A DNA stretch of 64,000 bases from Stenotrophomonas sp. Iso1 (lineage in GTDB: Bacteria; Pseudomonadota; Gammaproteobacteria; Xanthomonadales; Xanthomonadaceae), in contig NZ_JAODBT010000001.1 in the NCBI RefSeq assembly GCF_027497995.1, positions 620,001 to 684,000 of the forward strand, in the 5' to 3' direction. Below are positions 55,902 through 64,000 of this stretch, piece after piece. Every line of letters starts with the position of its first letter. Within the stretch, counting starts at the first letter, position 1. Both the position numbers and the translations under genes were made by a program. The notes below the pieces were generated by a model, which did not search any database, had not been told where the DNA came from, and worked only from the letters and a program-made list of their open reading frames with translations.

Positions 55902-56331
55902 CGGTTACATCCTGAGGGAGTGAATGGGGAGGGCGAAACGTGCTGTTTTTGACGGTGATTCAAGTTGCATCTGCAATCAACGTCGAATGAAAAAAAGTTG
56001 CGACTGAAAGCAGTAGCGCGATAGACACCGCAGCTTGTTTGCATCAACAGAAAAAATCATCAATGCCATGCCTTGCGCATCTTGGCGGTGCCAGATGCGC
56101 TGGCTATGCTGCGTCGCAGGATAGTCATTGTTGCTTTGCCACGAACTGAAGGACAGTTGCTTGGTGCTTGAATGGGGCAGAGACGACGCCGGCACAAGGG
56201 CCGTGCCGGGAATGTGCAGGGAGCGCAGGCAGGAAACGATGCGTTGGGAAGTGCTGGGGAGTTGACAGCCCTTCTCCAGACGCGTTATTCATTGTTTGTA
56301 TATACAAATAGAAAGGGTCGTCGGGAACACC
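55902..56331. other. Divergent 430-base promoter region of gloA and the CopL-like operon
   Basis: No convincing gene. The right end holds the AT-rich palindrome at 56295-56308. No cobalamin riboswitch consensus was recognised, although the downstream operon encodes a TonB receptor. Confidence 0.5.
56295..56308. promoter_or_regulatory. Perfect AT-rich palindrome, candidate operator
   Basis: TTTGTATATACAAA is a perfect 14-base dyad, 24 bases before the CopL-like ATG. It stands out against the GC-rich surroundings. It could bind a metal-responsive repressor that controls the operon; the regulator is unknown. Confidence 0.55.
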
Positions 56332-56739
56332 ATGCCGTACCGCTTCTGGCTGCCACTGCTGCTGATCTGCGTGCTTGCTGCCGAAGGCGTGCTTGGGGCG
56401 TGGGCCGGCGCGCGCATGGCGATGGAGACGGTGGCCAGTGTGGCCACCGACACCGGGATTGGCGCGGTAGACCCTGACTGCGAGCCGGCCAAGCCCGTGC
56501 TGGCCCAAACCCATGGCGACCACGGCAGCGGCACCGGCAACCTGCCGCCACACCATGCCGATTGCACCTGTGTGGACAGCACCAGCTGCGAATGCGTCTG
56601 CGTGCTGGTGCTTTATCCCCCCACGTCCGTGAAGCTGTTTGCCGGCACCCATCCCCCGGTGTCGCTGGATACCGCACTGCCGGTGCTTGAGTTACCCGCC
56701 AGCAAACTTTCGCGGGTGTTCCGACCTCCCATCGTTTGA
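56332..56739 (+). CDS. CopL-like small exported metal-binding protein
   Basis: 135 residues from ATG 56332. It has an N-terminal hydrophobic segment (FWLPLLLICVLAAEGVLG) and MAMETVAS, then a His/Cys cluster: HGDHGSGTGNLPPHHADCTC and CECVCV. It ends FRPPIV. The same order (membrane/signal segment, MAMx, His then Cys cluster, RPPI ending) is found in xanthomonad CopL, a copper-sensing leader protein of copAB, so it is called CopL-like from pattern only. It precedes the TonB receptor by 101 bases and may regulate or buffer metal for this operon. Confidence 0.65.
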   Translation: MPYRFWLPLLLICVLAAEGVLGAWAGARMAMETVASVATDTGIGAVDPDCEPAKPVLAQTHGDHGSGTGNLPPHHADCTCVDSTSCECVCVLVLYPPTSVKLFAGTHPPVSLDTALPVLELPASKLSRVFRPPIV

Positions 56740-56840
56740 CCTGTCGTCCCTGCGTCATCAGGACGTTGCAGTGCCTCCGTGTGCGCCTTTTGTGCCCGCG
56801 GACATCACCCAGAGACAGGTTTACCCAGCGGGAGAGAGAA

Positions 56841-59558
56841 ATGTATTTGAAGTCCCATGCCTTGGCCGTGGCCATTGGCAGCGTGTTGTGTGTGGTCGTC
56901 ACCAGCCAGGCCGCGCACGCACAAGAGAATCCAAGCCAGCCGGAGAACGCACGCACGCTTGATGCCGTGCAGGTCACCGGCAGTCACATCAAACGCGCGC
57001 AGTTGTCCGGTGTCGGTCCGGTAAGCGTGGTGGATGCCGAAGCCATCGAGCGCTCCGGCGCAACGTCGGTGGAAACGCTGCTGCAGCGGCTGCCGGCTTC
57101 CGCCGGGTTTGCCGGCAGCCAGAGCAACGCCTACTGGGCCGAGAACGGCTACGGCACCACCCAGGTCAACCTGCGTGGACTGGGTGCCAACCGCACCTTG
57201 GTACTGCTCAATGGCCGCCGTATCGTCAACGGCGGTACCGGTGCAAACAGTTCGGTCGATCTGAATGTGATTCCGGTGTCGCTGATCGAGCGCGTGGAAG
57301 TGTTGAAGGATGGCGCCTCGGCCATCTACGGCGCCGATGCGGTGGCCGGCGTGGTCAACATCATCACCAAGCAGGGCTTTGATGGCGCCGACGTAGCGGT
57401 GCGCTATGGGCAGACTGCCGAAGGCGATGGCGAAGAGAAATCCATCGATTTCAGCTGGGGCATCACCGGCGAGCGTGGCTCGCTGATGACGGCAATCAAT
57501 TATTACGACGGCGGCTCGGTGAACATGGCGACGCGCGCGCCGTGTGGCCTGATCGAATCGGACGGCAAGCTGGTGTGTTCGGGTAGCTCCACCACGGTGG
57601 GCGGCCGCGCATTGTTGGCCGATGGCAGCCGCGTCAATTTCAACCAGGTGCTGGGTGGCAACGGTGATTTCTACGAACCGTACTCGGCGGCCAAGCACAA
57701 CTACAACGGCAACCACACGCTCAACGCGGTCAACCCGATTGAACGCTTGAGCTTCAGCGTGTTTGGCGACAGTCAGATCAATGACACCACCACCGCGTTC
57801 GTGGAGATGATGTTCACCAACCGCCAATCAAAGCAGTTGGCGACGTCCGGCGCGTTGGGCGTATACCGGCCCATCAACATTGCCGCTGATCATCCGACCA
57901 ACCCCACCGGCCAGGATCTGCTGCTGCAACGCCGACGTCTGGAAGAAGCCGGCCCGCGTCACTTCTCGCAGGAAACCGACACCTATCGCGTGGTTGCCGG
58001 TTTGAAGGGACAGCTCGGCACCAGTTGGGATTGGTCGGCCGCGTTCAACTGGGGCCGCAACACCGGCGTGGACGCTTCGGACAACGTTGCCAATCTGGAC
58101 CGCGTCGAGCAGACGCTCGATCGCCGCGTCTGCAGTCCCGTTCCGGGTGCTGCGATTCCGTGCGGTGATTACCTGGGCTACGGCGACCTGAGCCAGGAAG
58201 TGCTGGACTACATTCTGTTCAATTCGCGCGACACGGGTGGCAACGAGCAGAAGAGCTTCACTGCCAACCTCAGTGGCCAGATTTTTGAGCTGCCGGCCGG
58301 TTGGGTGGGCTTTGCGGCCGGTGTGGAGGTACGCAAGGAGCGTGGCTGGCGCGATCCGGATCCGCTCACCGTGCTGGGCATCGGCAACACCAATCAGCAG
58401 GATCCGATCCACGGGGAGTACACCGCCAAGGAAGTGTTCGCCGAACTGGCAATCCCCCTGCTGCAGGACAGCGTCATCGCCGACTCGCTGTACCTCAACC
58501 TGGCGGGGCGCGCGTCTGACTACGATCTGTTCGGGCGCGACTACAACTACAAGGTGGGCCTGGATTGGCAGGTCAACGAATCGTTGAAGTTGCGCAGCAC
58601 CTACGCCACTGCGTTCCGCATCCCCAACATTCCGGAACTGTTTGGCGGTGTGGCCGAAGGCAATTTGACCACCACCGACCCGTGCAGCAACTGGAGCAGC
58701 CTGCCTGCGGATTCGGTGGTGCGTGGCAACTGCCAGGCATATGGCGTGCCGGCAGGGTATGTGCAGCCGGGCAACAGCATCCTCACCACGTCCGGTGGCA
58801 ATGCGGATCTGAAGCCGGAAGACGCCACCTCGTTCACCGCTGGCGCGGTATGGACACCGGCGTTTGCTTCCGGCCTGACGCTGACGCTGGACTACTACAA
58901 CATCCGCATCAAGAACGCGATCCAGCGCATTGCCGGCTCCACCAAGCTGGCCATCTGCTACAACACGCCGGGGTTGGCGCACCCGTTCTGCGATGCCAGC
59001 AACTTCACCCGCAACCCGCGTACCGGCGAAGTGGATTATCTGTCCTCGCAGCCAGTGAATGCGGCCAACGAGCGGGTCAGTGGTGTCGATCTGGGCGCGC
59101 TGTATGAGTTCGAGATGGCGGGGTTCGATGCCAGCGTCAGTGCTGACGTGTCCTACTTGCAGCGCTATGACGTGCGTCCGTACGACGGTGCGGAGGTCAT
59201 CGAGTATGCGGGCAAGATCACCGGTGGCCGAGGCAGTTATGCCAAGTGGCGTGGCCTGGTGGCAGTGAACGCGGCACGCGACAAGTGGTCGGGCACGTGG
59301 TCCACGCAGTACATCGGTCGCACCGATGACATCAACGCGACGCGCGGTGATATTGGTGACCATGCGCCGTCGGTGTTCTATCACAACCTGCAACTCAAGT
59401 ACGCCGTGAGCAAGGCGCTGGATGTTTCGCTGGGCCTGGACAACGTCTTCAACAAGAAGGCGCCCTTCATCCAGAGCTACACCGATGCCAACACCGACAC
59501 CATGACGTATGACCTGCTGGGTCGCCGTTGGTACGCACGCATCGGCTATCGCTGGTGA
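56841..59558 (+). CDS. TonB-dependent outer membrane receptor
   Basis: 905 residues from ATG 56841, with a GGGAGAGAG ribosome site. Signal peptide (ALAVAIGSVLCVVVTSQAAH, cleaved at AHA). The plug follows with RTLDAVQVTGSHIKRAQ, QVNLRGLGANRTLVLLNGRR, and VEVLKDGASAIYGADAVAGV. The 22-stranded barrel ends LLGRRWYARIGYRW. The plug type (VTGSxIKR, GLGxxRTLVLLNGRR) is the large xanthomonad subfamily active in uptake of carbohydrates, peptides or chelates. Downstream PepSY and reductase genes suggest a metal chelate. Confidence 0.93.
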   Translation: MYLKSHALAVAIGSVLCVVVTSQAAHAQENPSQPENARTLDAVQVTGSHIKRAQLSGVGPVSVVDAEAIERSGATSVETLLQRLPASAGFAGSQSNAYWAENGYGTTQVNLRGLGANRTLVLLNGRRIVNGGTGANSSVDLNVIPVSLIERVEVLKDGASAIYGADAVAGVVNIITKQGFDGADVAVRYGQTAEGDGEEKSIDFSWGITGERGSLMTAINYYDGGSVNMATRAPCGLIESDGKLVCSGSSTTVGGRALLADGSRVNFNQVLGGNGDFYEPYSAAKHNYNGNHTLNAVNPIERLSFSVFGDSQINDTTTAFVEMMFTNRQSKQLATSGALGVYRPINIAADHPTNPTGQDLLLQRRRLEEAGPRHFSQETDTYRVVAGLKGQLGTSWDWSAAFNWGRNTGVDASDNVANLDRVEQTLDRRVCSPVPGAAIPCGDYLGYGDLSQEVLDYILFNSRDTGGNEQKSFTANLSGQIFELPAGWVGFAAGVEVRKERGWRDPDPLTVLGIGNTNQQDPIHGEYTAKEVFAELAIPLLQDSVIADSLYLNLAGRASDYDLFGRDYNYKVGLDWQVNESLKLRSTYATAFRIPNIPELFGGVAEGNLTTTDPCSNWSSLPADSVVRGNCQAYGVPAGYVQPGNSILTTSGGNADLKPEDATSFTAGAVWTPAFASGLTLTLDYYNIRIKNAIQRIAGSTKLAICYNTPGLAHPFCDASNFTRNPRTGEVDYLSSQPVNAANERVSGVDLGALYEFEMAGFDASVSADVSYLQRYDVRPYDGAEVIEYAGKITGGRGSYAKWRGLVAVNAARDKWSGTWSTQYIGRTDDINATRGDIGDHAPSVFYHNLQLKYAVSKALDVSLGLDNVFNKKAPFIQSYTDANTDTMTYDLLGRRWYARIGYRW

Positions 59559-59564
59559 CCGCAG

Positions 59565-59592
59565 GCGCCCCGTCGCATAAACGGCGGGGCGC
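59565..59592 (+). other. GC-rich hairpin between the TonB receptor and PepSY genes
   Basis: GCGCCCCGTCG (59565-59575) pairs with CGGCGGGGCGC (59582-59592), loop CATAAA. No U-tract. It might partly terminate or stabilise the receptor message, giving unequal expression. Confidence 0.6.
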
Positions 59593-59615
59593 ATCGCAGA
59601 CTGAGGATGATGTAG

Positions 59616-60308
59616 ATGAAACCCGCTTTCTGGGCGCGCCGCGCCCACAAATGGATCGGCCTGATCATCGGCGTGCAGGCGCTGTTGTGGATGCTCAGTG
59701 GTGTGTACATGACCGTGGTGCCGCTGGACGTCATCCATGGCGACCATCTGGCGCATGTGCACGGTGACCCGCTGCCACCGCAGACGGCGCGCGTCGGCGC
59801 CGATGTGCTGGTGGCGCGTTACCCGCAGTTGCAGTCGTTCCGGCTCAAGCATGTGCTGGACCGTGAGGTGTACGAAGTGCAGCAGGGAGGCGGCAAGTTT
59901 TTGGTGGATGCGGCCAGCGGCGAGCGTGTGCCGCCGCTGGACCGTGATGCGGCCATTGCGTTGGCGAAGTCGCTGTATCAGGGGAAAGGCGAAGTGACAC
60001 GGGTGGAGTGGATTACCCGCGCGCCGTCTGAAGTGAAGACCCGCCCCGTGCCGATGTGGGCCGTGCATTTTGCTGACAGCGGTGACACCACGTTGTACCT
60101 GTCGCCCGACAATGGCGAGCTGCTCGCGCGTCGCCACAGTTTGTGGCGCTGGTTCGATTTCCTGTGGATGTTCCACATCATGGATTACGAGAACCGCAGT
60201 GACGTCAACAACACCTTGTTGCGTGTGGCATCGGTGGTTGGCCTTGGCTTCGCATTGAGCGGCATCTGGTTGCTGTTTTACAGCTTCGGCAAGCGGAGGC
60301 CCGCATGA
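59616..60308 (+). CDS. PepSY-associated membrane protein
   Basis: 230 residues. An N-terminal helix (RAHKWIGLIIGVQALLWMLS) and a C-terminal helix (VASVVGLGFALSGIWLLFYS) enclose a periplasmic PepSY-like part. HKWIG, FDFLWMFHIMDYENR and the conserved histidines are typical of PiuB/FoxB-type proteins, which take part in siderophore or heme iron reduction at the inner membrane. Its stop overlaps the next gene (ATGA). It shares its architecture with the N-terminal half of that gene, so the two may form a heterodimer. Confidence 0.85.
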   Translation: MKPAFWARRAHKWIGLIIGVQALLWMLSGVYMTVVPLDVIHGDHLAHVHGDPLPPQTARVGADVLVARYPQLQSFRLKHVLDREVYEVQQGGGKFLVDAASGERVPPLDRDAAIALAKSLYQGKGEVTRVEWITRAPSEVKTRPVPMWAVHFADSGDTTLYLSPDNGELLARRHSLWRWFDFLWMFHIMDYENRSDVNNTLLRVASVVGLGFALSGIWLLFYSFGKRRPA

Positions 60309-62125
60309 CGCCCTGGATGCGACGCCTGCACAAATGGGTGGGCCTGCTGATCGGCCTGCAGTTCGTTGTTTGGCTGGGCAGTGGCTTGATGATGAGCCTG
60401 CTGGACCCGGCCAAGATTGAAGGCAGCGCGCAGCGCGCACCGGAAATGGACGTGCCCGCATGGCCGGCGGATACGGTTTCGCCCGCTCAGGCGCTGCGCG
60501 CGGCCAAGCACCCAGCAGCAACGTTGGATAGCGGCTGGCTGCTGCAAAACCCGGTTTATCGCCTGCAGTCGCCGGAAGGCACCGAGGTGATTGATGCGCG
60601 AAATGGTCACCGCATTGATGTCAACGCCGCATTGGCGTTGCGCGTTGCGCAGGCCGCGTATCGCGGTGGCGGCGTGCCAGCGGCTCCGCAGTATCTGAAG
60701 AAGACGCTGGAAACGCGGGCCAATCCGGACCCTGTGTGGCGCGTGGATTTCAGCGATGCGCAGGACAGCACGATTTACGTGTCCGCGCACAGCGGCCAGG
60801 TGATGGAACACCGCAACGCGACGTGGCGGCTGTTCGACATCTTCTGGATGTTGCACATCATGGATTACAGCGAGCGGGCAAACTTCAACAATCCGCTGGT
60901 AGTGGGCATGGGTATCGGTGGCCTGTGGTTGGCGCTGACCGGTTTCTGGCTGCTGGTGACCAGCTTCCATCTGCAGGAGTTCATCCCACGCCGCTGGCGC
61001 CGGGAGCGCCAGTTGATGGTGTTCGCCCCCGGTGGTGCGCACCTGCGAACGGTGACGGCTGCCAACGGTGACAGTGTCTATGTGGCGCTGGCACGCGAAG
61101 GTGTGAACCTGCCGTCCAACTGCGGAGGCGGGCAAAGTTGCGGCCTGTGCGAGGTGCGTGTGCGTGGCGGCGCAGGCAAGGCAACTGCGGCGGATCGCTC
61201 GCACCTGGCAGAGGCAAAGTTGAAGGTAGGTTGTCGTCTGGCCTGTAACTTGCCGGTGGACGAAGATCTGGAAATCGAAGTGGCCGGTGGTGCCAGTCTG
61301 TGGACCGAACATTGGGCCACGGTGGTGAAGGTGGAAGCGGTGACGCCGTTCCTGCGCGAGATCCATCTGCAGCCGGAACATGCGGCCGATGCCCAGTTCC
61401 AGCCGGGCTGCTATCTGCAGCTGCATGTGCCCGAGTACCAGTTGCCGCGCAGTGCGTTATGGCATCCGGACGATCATCGCGATGACTGGAAGCCGTTGCC
61501 ACTGCCGACGACGTTGCAGAACAAGGCGGCAGTGCGTCGTTCGTACTCGCTGGCGATGCCGGTCAGTGCGGCCGAAGGTCAGTTGGTGTTGCTGGCGCGC
61601 TTCAGCCCAGGCTGGCAGGAGAGCAAGCGGCATCCGCCGGGCAAGGGCTCAACGTATCTGTACACCCTGCGCGAAGGCGATCGGGTGCGCTACAGCGGGC
61701 CATTTGGTGATTTCGCTTTGAGCGGCGTCGAGCGCGAGAAGGTATTCATTGGTGCCGGAGCCGGCATGGCACCGTTGCGGGCGATGATCCAACAACGGCT
61801 GGAAGAGGGCGGTGGTGAGCGTATCCACTACTGGTATGGCGCGCGTAGTGCGCGCGATTGTCCGTATGCAGCGCAGATGCAGGCACTGGCGGGCCAGTAT
61901 TCCAACTTCAGTTGGCACCCAGTGTGGTCGGGTGGCGCCGAGGGTGGTTCGCCACGTCGTGTGCATGACGCGATACATGAGGATCTGTTGCGACAGCATC
62001 CGGATCTTGGTGGTTGCGAGTTCTATCTGTGTGGACCACCGGCGATGCTGGCAGCGACGCGGCAGTTGCTGCGCACCTTGGGCGTCGATGAAGCGAGGAT
62101 CGCTTACGACGATTTCAAGATCTAA
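60305..62125 (+). CDS. PepSY-membrane / [2Fe-2S] / FAD-NAD(P) reductase fusion
   Basis: 606 residues. Residues 1-225 are a PepSY membrane module (LHKWVGLLIGLQFVVWLGSG; FDIFWMLHIMDYSERANFNN). About 235-320 is a plant-type ferredoxin domain with cluster cysteines in NCGGGQSCGLCEVRVRGG and CRLAC. Then a flavin domain (RRSYSLAMPVS; YSGPFGDFAL) and an NAD-binding domain (KVFIGAGAGMAPLRAMIQQR; FYLCGPPAMLAATRQLLRTL), ending YDDFKI. The ferredoxin-reductase part strongly resembles NqrF, and the fused PepSY replaces NqrF's membrane anchor. It should pass electrons from NAD(P)H to a periplasmic or membrane acceptor, likely ferric or cupric complexes brought by the TonB receptor (inference). Confidence 0.88.
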   Translation: MTPWMRRLHKWVGLLIGLQFVVWLGSGLMMSLLDPAKIEGSAQRAPEMDVPAWPADTVSPAQALRAAKHPAATLDSGWLLQNPVYRLQSPEGTEVIDARNGHRIDVNAALALRVAQAAYRGGGVPAAPQYLKKTLETRANPDPVWRVDFSDAQDSTIYVSAHSGQVMEHRNATWRLFDIFWMLHIMDYSERANFNNPLVVGMGIGGLWLALTGFWLLVTSFHLQEFIPRRWRRERQLMVFAPGGAHLRTVTAANGDSVYVALAREGVNLPSNCGGGQSCGLCEVRVRGGAGKATAADRSHLAEAKLKVGCRLACNLPVDEDLEIEVAGGASLWTEHWATVVKVEAVTPFLREIHLQPEHAADAQFQPGCYLQLHVPEYQLPRSALWHPDDHRDDWKPLPLPTTLQNKAAVRRSYSLAMPVSAAEGQLVLLARFSPGWQESKRHPPGKGSTYLYTLREGDRVRYSGPFGDFALSGVEREKVFIGAGAGMAPLRAMIQQRLEEGGGERIHYWYGARSARDCPYAAQMQALAGQYSNFSWHPVWSGGAEGGSPRRVHDAIHEDLLRQHPDLGGCEFYLCGPPAMLAATRQLLRTLGVDEARIAYDDFKI

Positions 62126-62572
62126 GGGGTGTTTGGGATTGTGTGTTTGAAGCGGCCCTCACCCCAACCCCTCTCCCGCACGCGGGAGAGGGGCTAGGAA
62201 TGCTCGGCAACGCGTGGTGTATGCATCCCTTCTCCCGTGAGCGGGAGAAGGTGCCCGAAGGGCGGATGAGGGGGCTTTGGTTTGTCTGCTTCAAGGGCGC
62301 CCTCACCCCAACCCCTCTCCCGCACGCGGGAGAGGGGCTAGGATTTCTAGGCAGCTCGTGGTGCATGCATCCCTTCTCCCGTGAGCGGGAGAAGGGCTAG
62401 GGATGCCAGGCAACTCGTGGTGCATGCATCCCTTCTCCCGTGAGCGGGAGAAGGTGCCCGAAGGGCGGATGAGGGGGCTTTGGATTTTCTGCTTCAAGGG
62501 CGCGCTTACCCCAACCCCTCTCCCGTAGACGGGAGAGGGGCTACACCTGCGAGATCGCTTGCGGCGCTTGCT
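62126..62572. repeat. Cluster of REP-like repeats between convergent operons
   Basis: Two palindromic units alternate. Unit A has CCCCTCTCCCG...CGGGAGAGGGG at 62168-62193, 62310-62336 and, diverged, 62514-62540. Unit B has CTTCTCCCGT...GCGGGAGAAG at about 62229-62250, 62372-62395 and 62431-62452. A larger block of about 86 bases containing unit B and GTGCCCGAAGGGCGG is repeated at 62216-62300 and 62419-62504. There is no gene. It lies between the reductase operon and the copper genes. Confidence 0.8.
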
Positions 62573-63115
62573 TCACTCGTGCTTCGAGAACTCACTCAGG
62601 CTGCCATCTTCGCCAAGCAGCGAGACAGTGAAGGGTTGGCTGTAGCCATCCGGCGATTCCATGCCCGGTGAACCGACCGGCATGCCCGGCAGTACCAGGC
62701 CGCGTGCCTTCGGTCGCTCGGCCAACAGCTTCTGGATGGCGGCTACCGGCACGTGGCCTTCAACTACATAGCCATCGATCTCCGCAGTGTGGCAGGACAT
62801 CATGCTGTCGCTGATCTGCAGGCGCTGCTTCACTGCCCCCATGTCCGTGGTGTCGTTGATCTGCACCGGGAAACCGGCCGCCTGCATGTGTTCGGCCCAG
62901 CCACCACAGCAACCGCAGTTGGGGTCTTTGTAAACCTTCACCAAGGGCAGGGTGTGTTTCGCTGCCGCTGCTGCAACCTCCGCTACTGCGGAAGTCGTTG
63001 CGCTGGCAGTGGCAACCACAGCCGATGTGGCTGGCGTTGCGTTGCAGGCGCTGATCAGTAGCGTGCTACCCGCCAATGCCAGGCCGTAGAAAGACACCTT
63101 CGATGGAATTTTCAT
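62573..63115 (-). CDS. DUF411 metal-binding lipoprotein
   Basis: 180 residues. A lipobox LLISAC at about residues 19-24 suggests a lipid-anchored periplasmic protein. A low-complexity Ala/Thr stretch follows, then the DUF411 domain with VYKDPNCGCCGGWAEHMQ, a CxCC motif, and MMSCHTAEIDGYVVEGHVP, whose cysteine and histidine are conserved. DUF411 proteins are linked with copper or silver tolerance. It is the downstream gene of a minus-strand group with the EF-hand protein and CopB. Confidence 0.9.
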   Translation of the reverse strand: MKIPSKVSFYGLALAGSTLLISACNATPATSAVVATASATTSAVAEVAAAAAKHTLPLVKVYKDPNCGCCGGWAEHMQAAGFPVQINDTTDMGAVKQRLQISDSMMSCHTAEIDGYVVEGHVPVAAIQKLLAERPKARGLVLPGMPVGSPGMESPDGYSQPFTVSLLGEDGSLSEFSKHE

Positions 63116-63172
63116 GATGTTTGATTCCTTGCAGAGTGTCGCGCCGGGGTCATCACGGCGCGACGGGAGAGG

Positions 63173-63469
63173 TCAGAGCATGGAGATGCCGCGCTTGAAC
63201 TCATTGAGATCGAGTTTTCCGTCGCGGTTGGCATCGCTCATGTCGAAGTGGGGCAGCAGTGCATGCTTGGCAGGCAGTTCCTGGCGGGTAACGAAGCCAT
63301 CGTTGTTGGCATCCAATCGCTTGAATGTGGCATCGCTGTCGGTGGCAGCAGGCTTGGTCGCGTGTGCGCTGTGGTCATGTGCGCCATGGCCGGCGTGTTG
63401 GGCATTGGCCAGTGCGACCGGTACGAAAGCAGCAGCGGCGCCAAGCAGCAGGGTGTGCAGAATTTTCAT
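63173..63469 (-). CDS. Periplasmic EF-hand protein with His-rich segment
   Basis: 98 residues. Signal peptide (LLLGAAAAFVPVALANA). Mature protein begins with a histidine-rich stretch (HAGHGAHDHSAHAT) that could bind copper. Two EF-hand loops follow: DANNDGFVTRQE and DANRDGKLDLNE, both with the normal 12-residue pattern. Small EF-hand proteins of this kind are common beside copAB in xanthomonads. It is 57 bases upstream of the DUF411 gene and probably co-transcribed. Confidence 0.85.
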   Translation of the reverse strand: MKILHTLLLGAAAAFVPVALANAQHAGHGAHDHSAHATKPAATDSDATFKRLDANNDGFVTRQELPAKHALLPHFDMSDANRDGKLDLNEFKRGISML

Positions 63470-63530
63470 GTAGTTCTCCGTATTCGAATGAGAATGGGCG
63501 GCTCACCGGTTGGCGTGTCGCCTTGCAGGA

Positions 63531-64000
63531 TCAGAACCAGAAACGCAGGCCGGCCACCCAGCGTGAATCACTCACGCCTTCGCCCGCATCGCGGTGCAAG
63601 TCGGCCGTGCGGCCGAACTTGCGTTCGTACAGGAAGCCGACATACGGTGCGAAACGCCGGGTGATTTCGTAGCGCAGGCGCAGTCCGGTCTCGACATGAC
63701 CCAGACCACTGCCCACGCCGCGCCGCGGATCGTCATCGGCGGAGATGCTAGCTTCAACCACCGGTTGCAGGATCAATCGGTTGGTCAACAGCACGTCGTA
63801 CTCGACTTCAAACGCCAACTCCGCTTTGCGCGTGCCGCCGAGATAGGCCATGGCCGATACCTCGAACTTGTACGGCGACATGCCCTGGAAGCCGATGGCG
63901 GCGCGGGTGAGATCAGGCGTTTGGCGGCTGTTGTCATGCCGCACGCCGCCGACAACATCCCACCACGGCGTGATCGAACGTCCGTACAGCGCATCCACCG
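63531..64000 (-). CDS. copB: Copper resistance protein B, C-terminal part
   Basis: The gene runs off the right edge; 156 codons remain. The barrel sequences SITPWWDVVGGVRHDN, RAAIGFQGMSPYKFEVSAMA, NRLILQPVVEASISADDDP and the C-terminus DSRWVAGLRFWF belong to CopB, the outer-membrane copper-resistance protein. CopB binds or sequesters copper outside the cell together with the multicopper oxidase CopA, which would lie further right. Final phenylalanine fits Bam insertion. Confidence 0.93.
   Translation of the reverse strand, partial: VDALYGRSITPWWDVVGGVRHDNSRQTPDLTRAAIGFQGMSPYKFEVSAMAYLGGTRKAELAFEVEYDVLLTNRLILQPVVEASISADDDPRRGVGSGLGHVETGLRLRYEITRRFAPYVGFLYERKFGRTADLHRDAGEGVSDSRWVAGLRFWF

Noticed and set aside
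55902..56294. Cobalamin riboswitch before the TonB receptor operon
   Set aside because: The B12-box and conserved core sequences are not visible.
57828..60521. 897-codon minus-strand frame opposite the TonB receptor and PepSY genes
   Set aside because: It crosses two coding genes and an intergenic hairpin, and the product is an Arg/His-rich shadow translation.
62126..62572. CRISPR-like array
   Set aside because: Repeats are palindromic with unequal spacing and shared spacer sequence; no cas genes are nearby. They fit REP elements.

Overview
The window is chromosomal DNA from a high-GC gammaproteobacterium, most likely Xanthomonadaceae and probably Stenotrophomonas or a close relative. This is inferred from the mix of a CopL/CopB-type copper locus, TonB receptors, a pyruvate dehydrogenase E3 carrying fused lipoyl domains, and GTAG/REP-like and GGAACAGGG-type intergenic hairpins. 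It was not tested by any search.

Layout. 0-9 kb: the end of an alcohol dehydrogenase, an AcoR-like regulator without its AAA+ domain, yajQ, an EamA exporter, the metNIQ methionine importer, a structured 5' region before a DUF1453 membrane protein, a YiiX-type cysteine hydrolase, an OmpW-family porin with a clear terminator, and a DNA-deoxyinosine glycosylase. 9.3-13.5 kb: pyruvate dehydrogenase E2, a small exported protein and E3 with two near-identical lipoyl domains. 13.8-14.6 kb: an outer-membrane beta-barrel protein. 15-22.2 kb: the complete ATP synthase operon atpIBEFHAGDC. 22.4-25.8 kb: a three-gene Gtr-like glycosylation cassette. 25.9-27.8 kb: glmU and a GNAT acetyltransferase.

27.8-43.8 kb (minus strand) is one apparent 16-kb transcription unit. 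It encodes a periplasmic adaptor, one MacB-type ATPase, four successive pairs of FtsX/MacB-like permeases (type A + type B, eight genes), an exported NTF2-like protein, an NtrC-family response regulator and its histidine kinase. A near-consensus sigma-54 promoter and two dyad-symmetric boxes lie upstream of the adaptor gene, so the cluster looks autoregulated by its own two-component system. It is the strongest candidate here for an undescribed system.

44-47.5 kb: glmS, a CBS-domain protein, and downstream a decayed second copy of the glmS 3' end, suggesting a past integration at the attTn7-type site. 47.5-55 kb: a sulfotransferase translationally coupled (ATGA) to a 2193-residue DUF4347/Ig/FN3/autotransporter adhesin. 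55.4-62.1 kb: glyoxalase I, then a CopL-like small protein, a TonB-dependent receptor, a PepSY protein and a PepSY-ferredoxin-flavin reductase fusion, which look like a metal uptake/reduction operon. 62.1-64 kb: tandem REP-like repeats, then a convergent copper-resistance group (DUF411 protein, EF-hand protein, CopB C-terminus running off the window).
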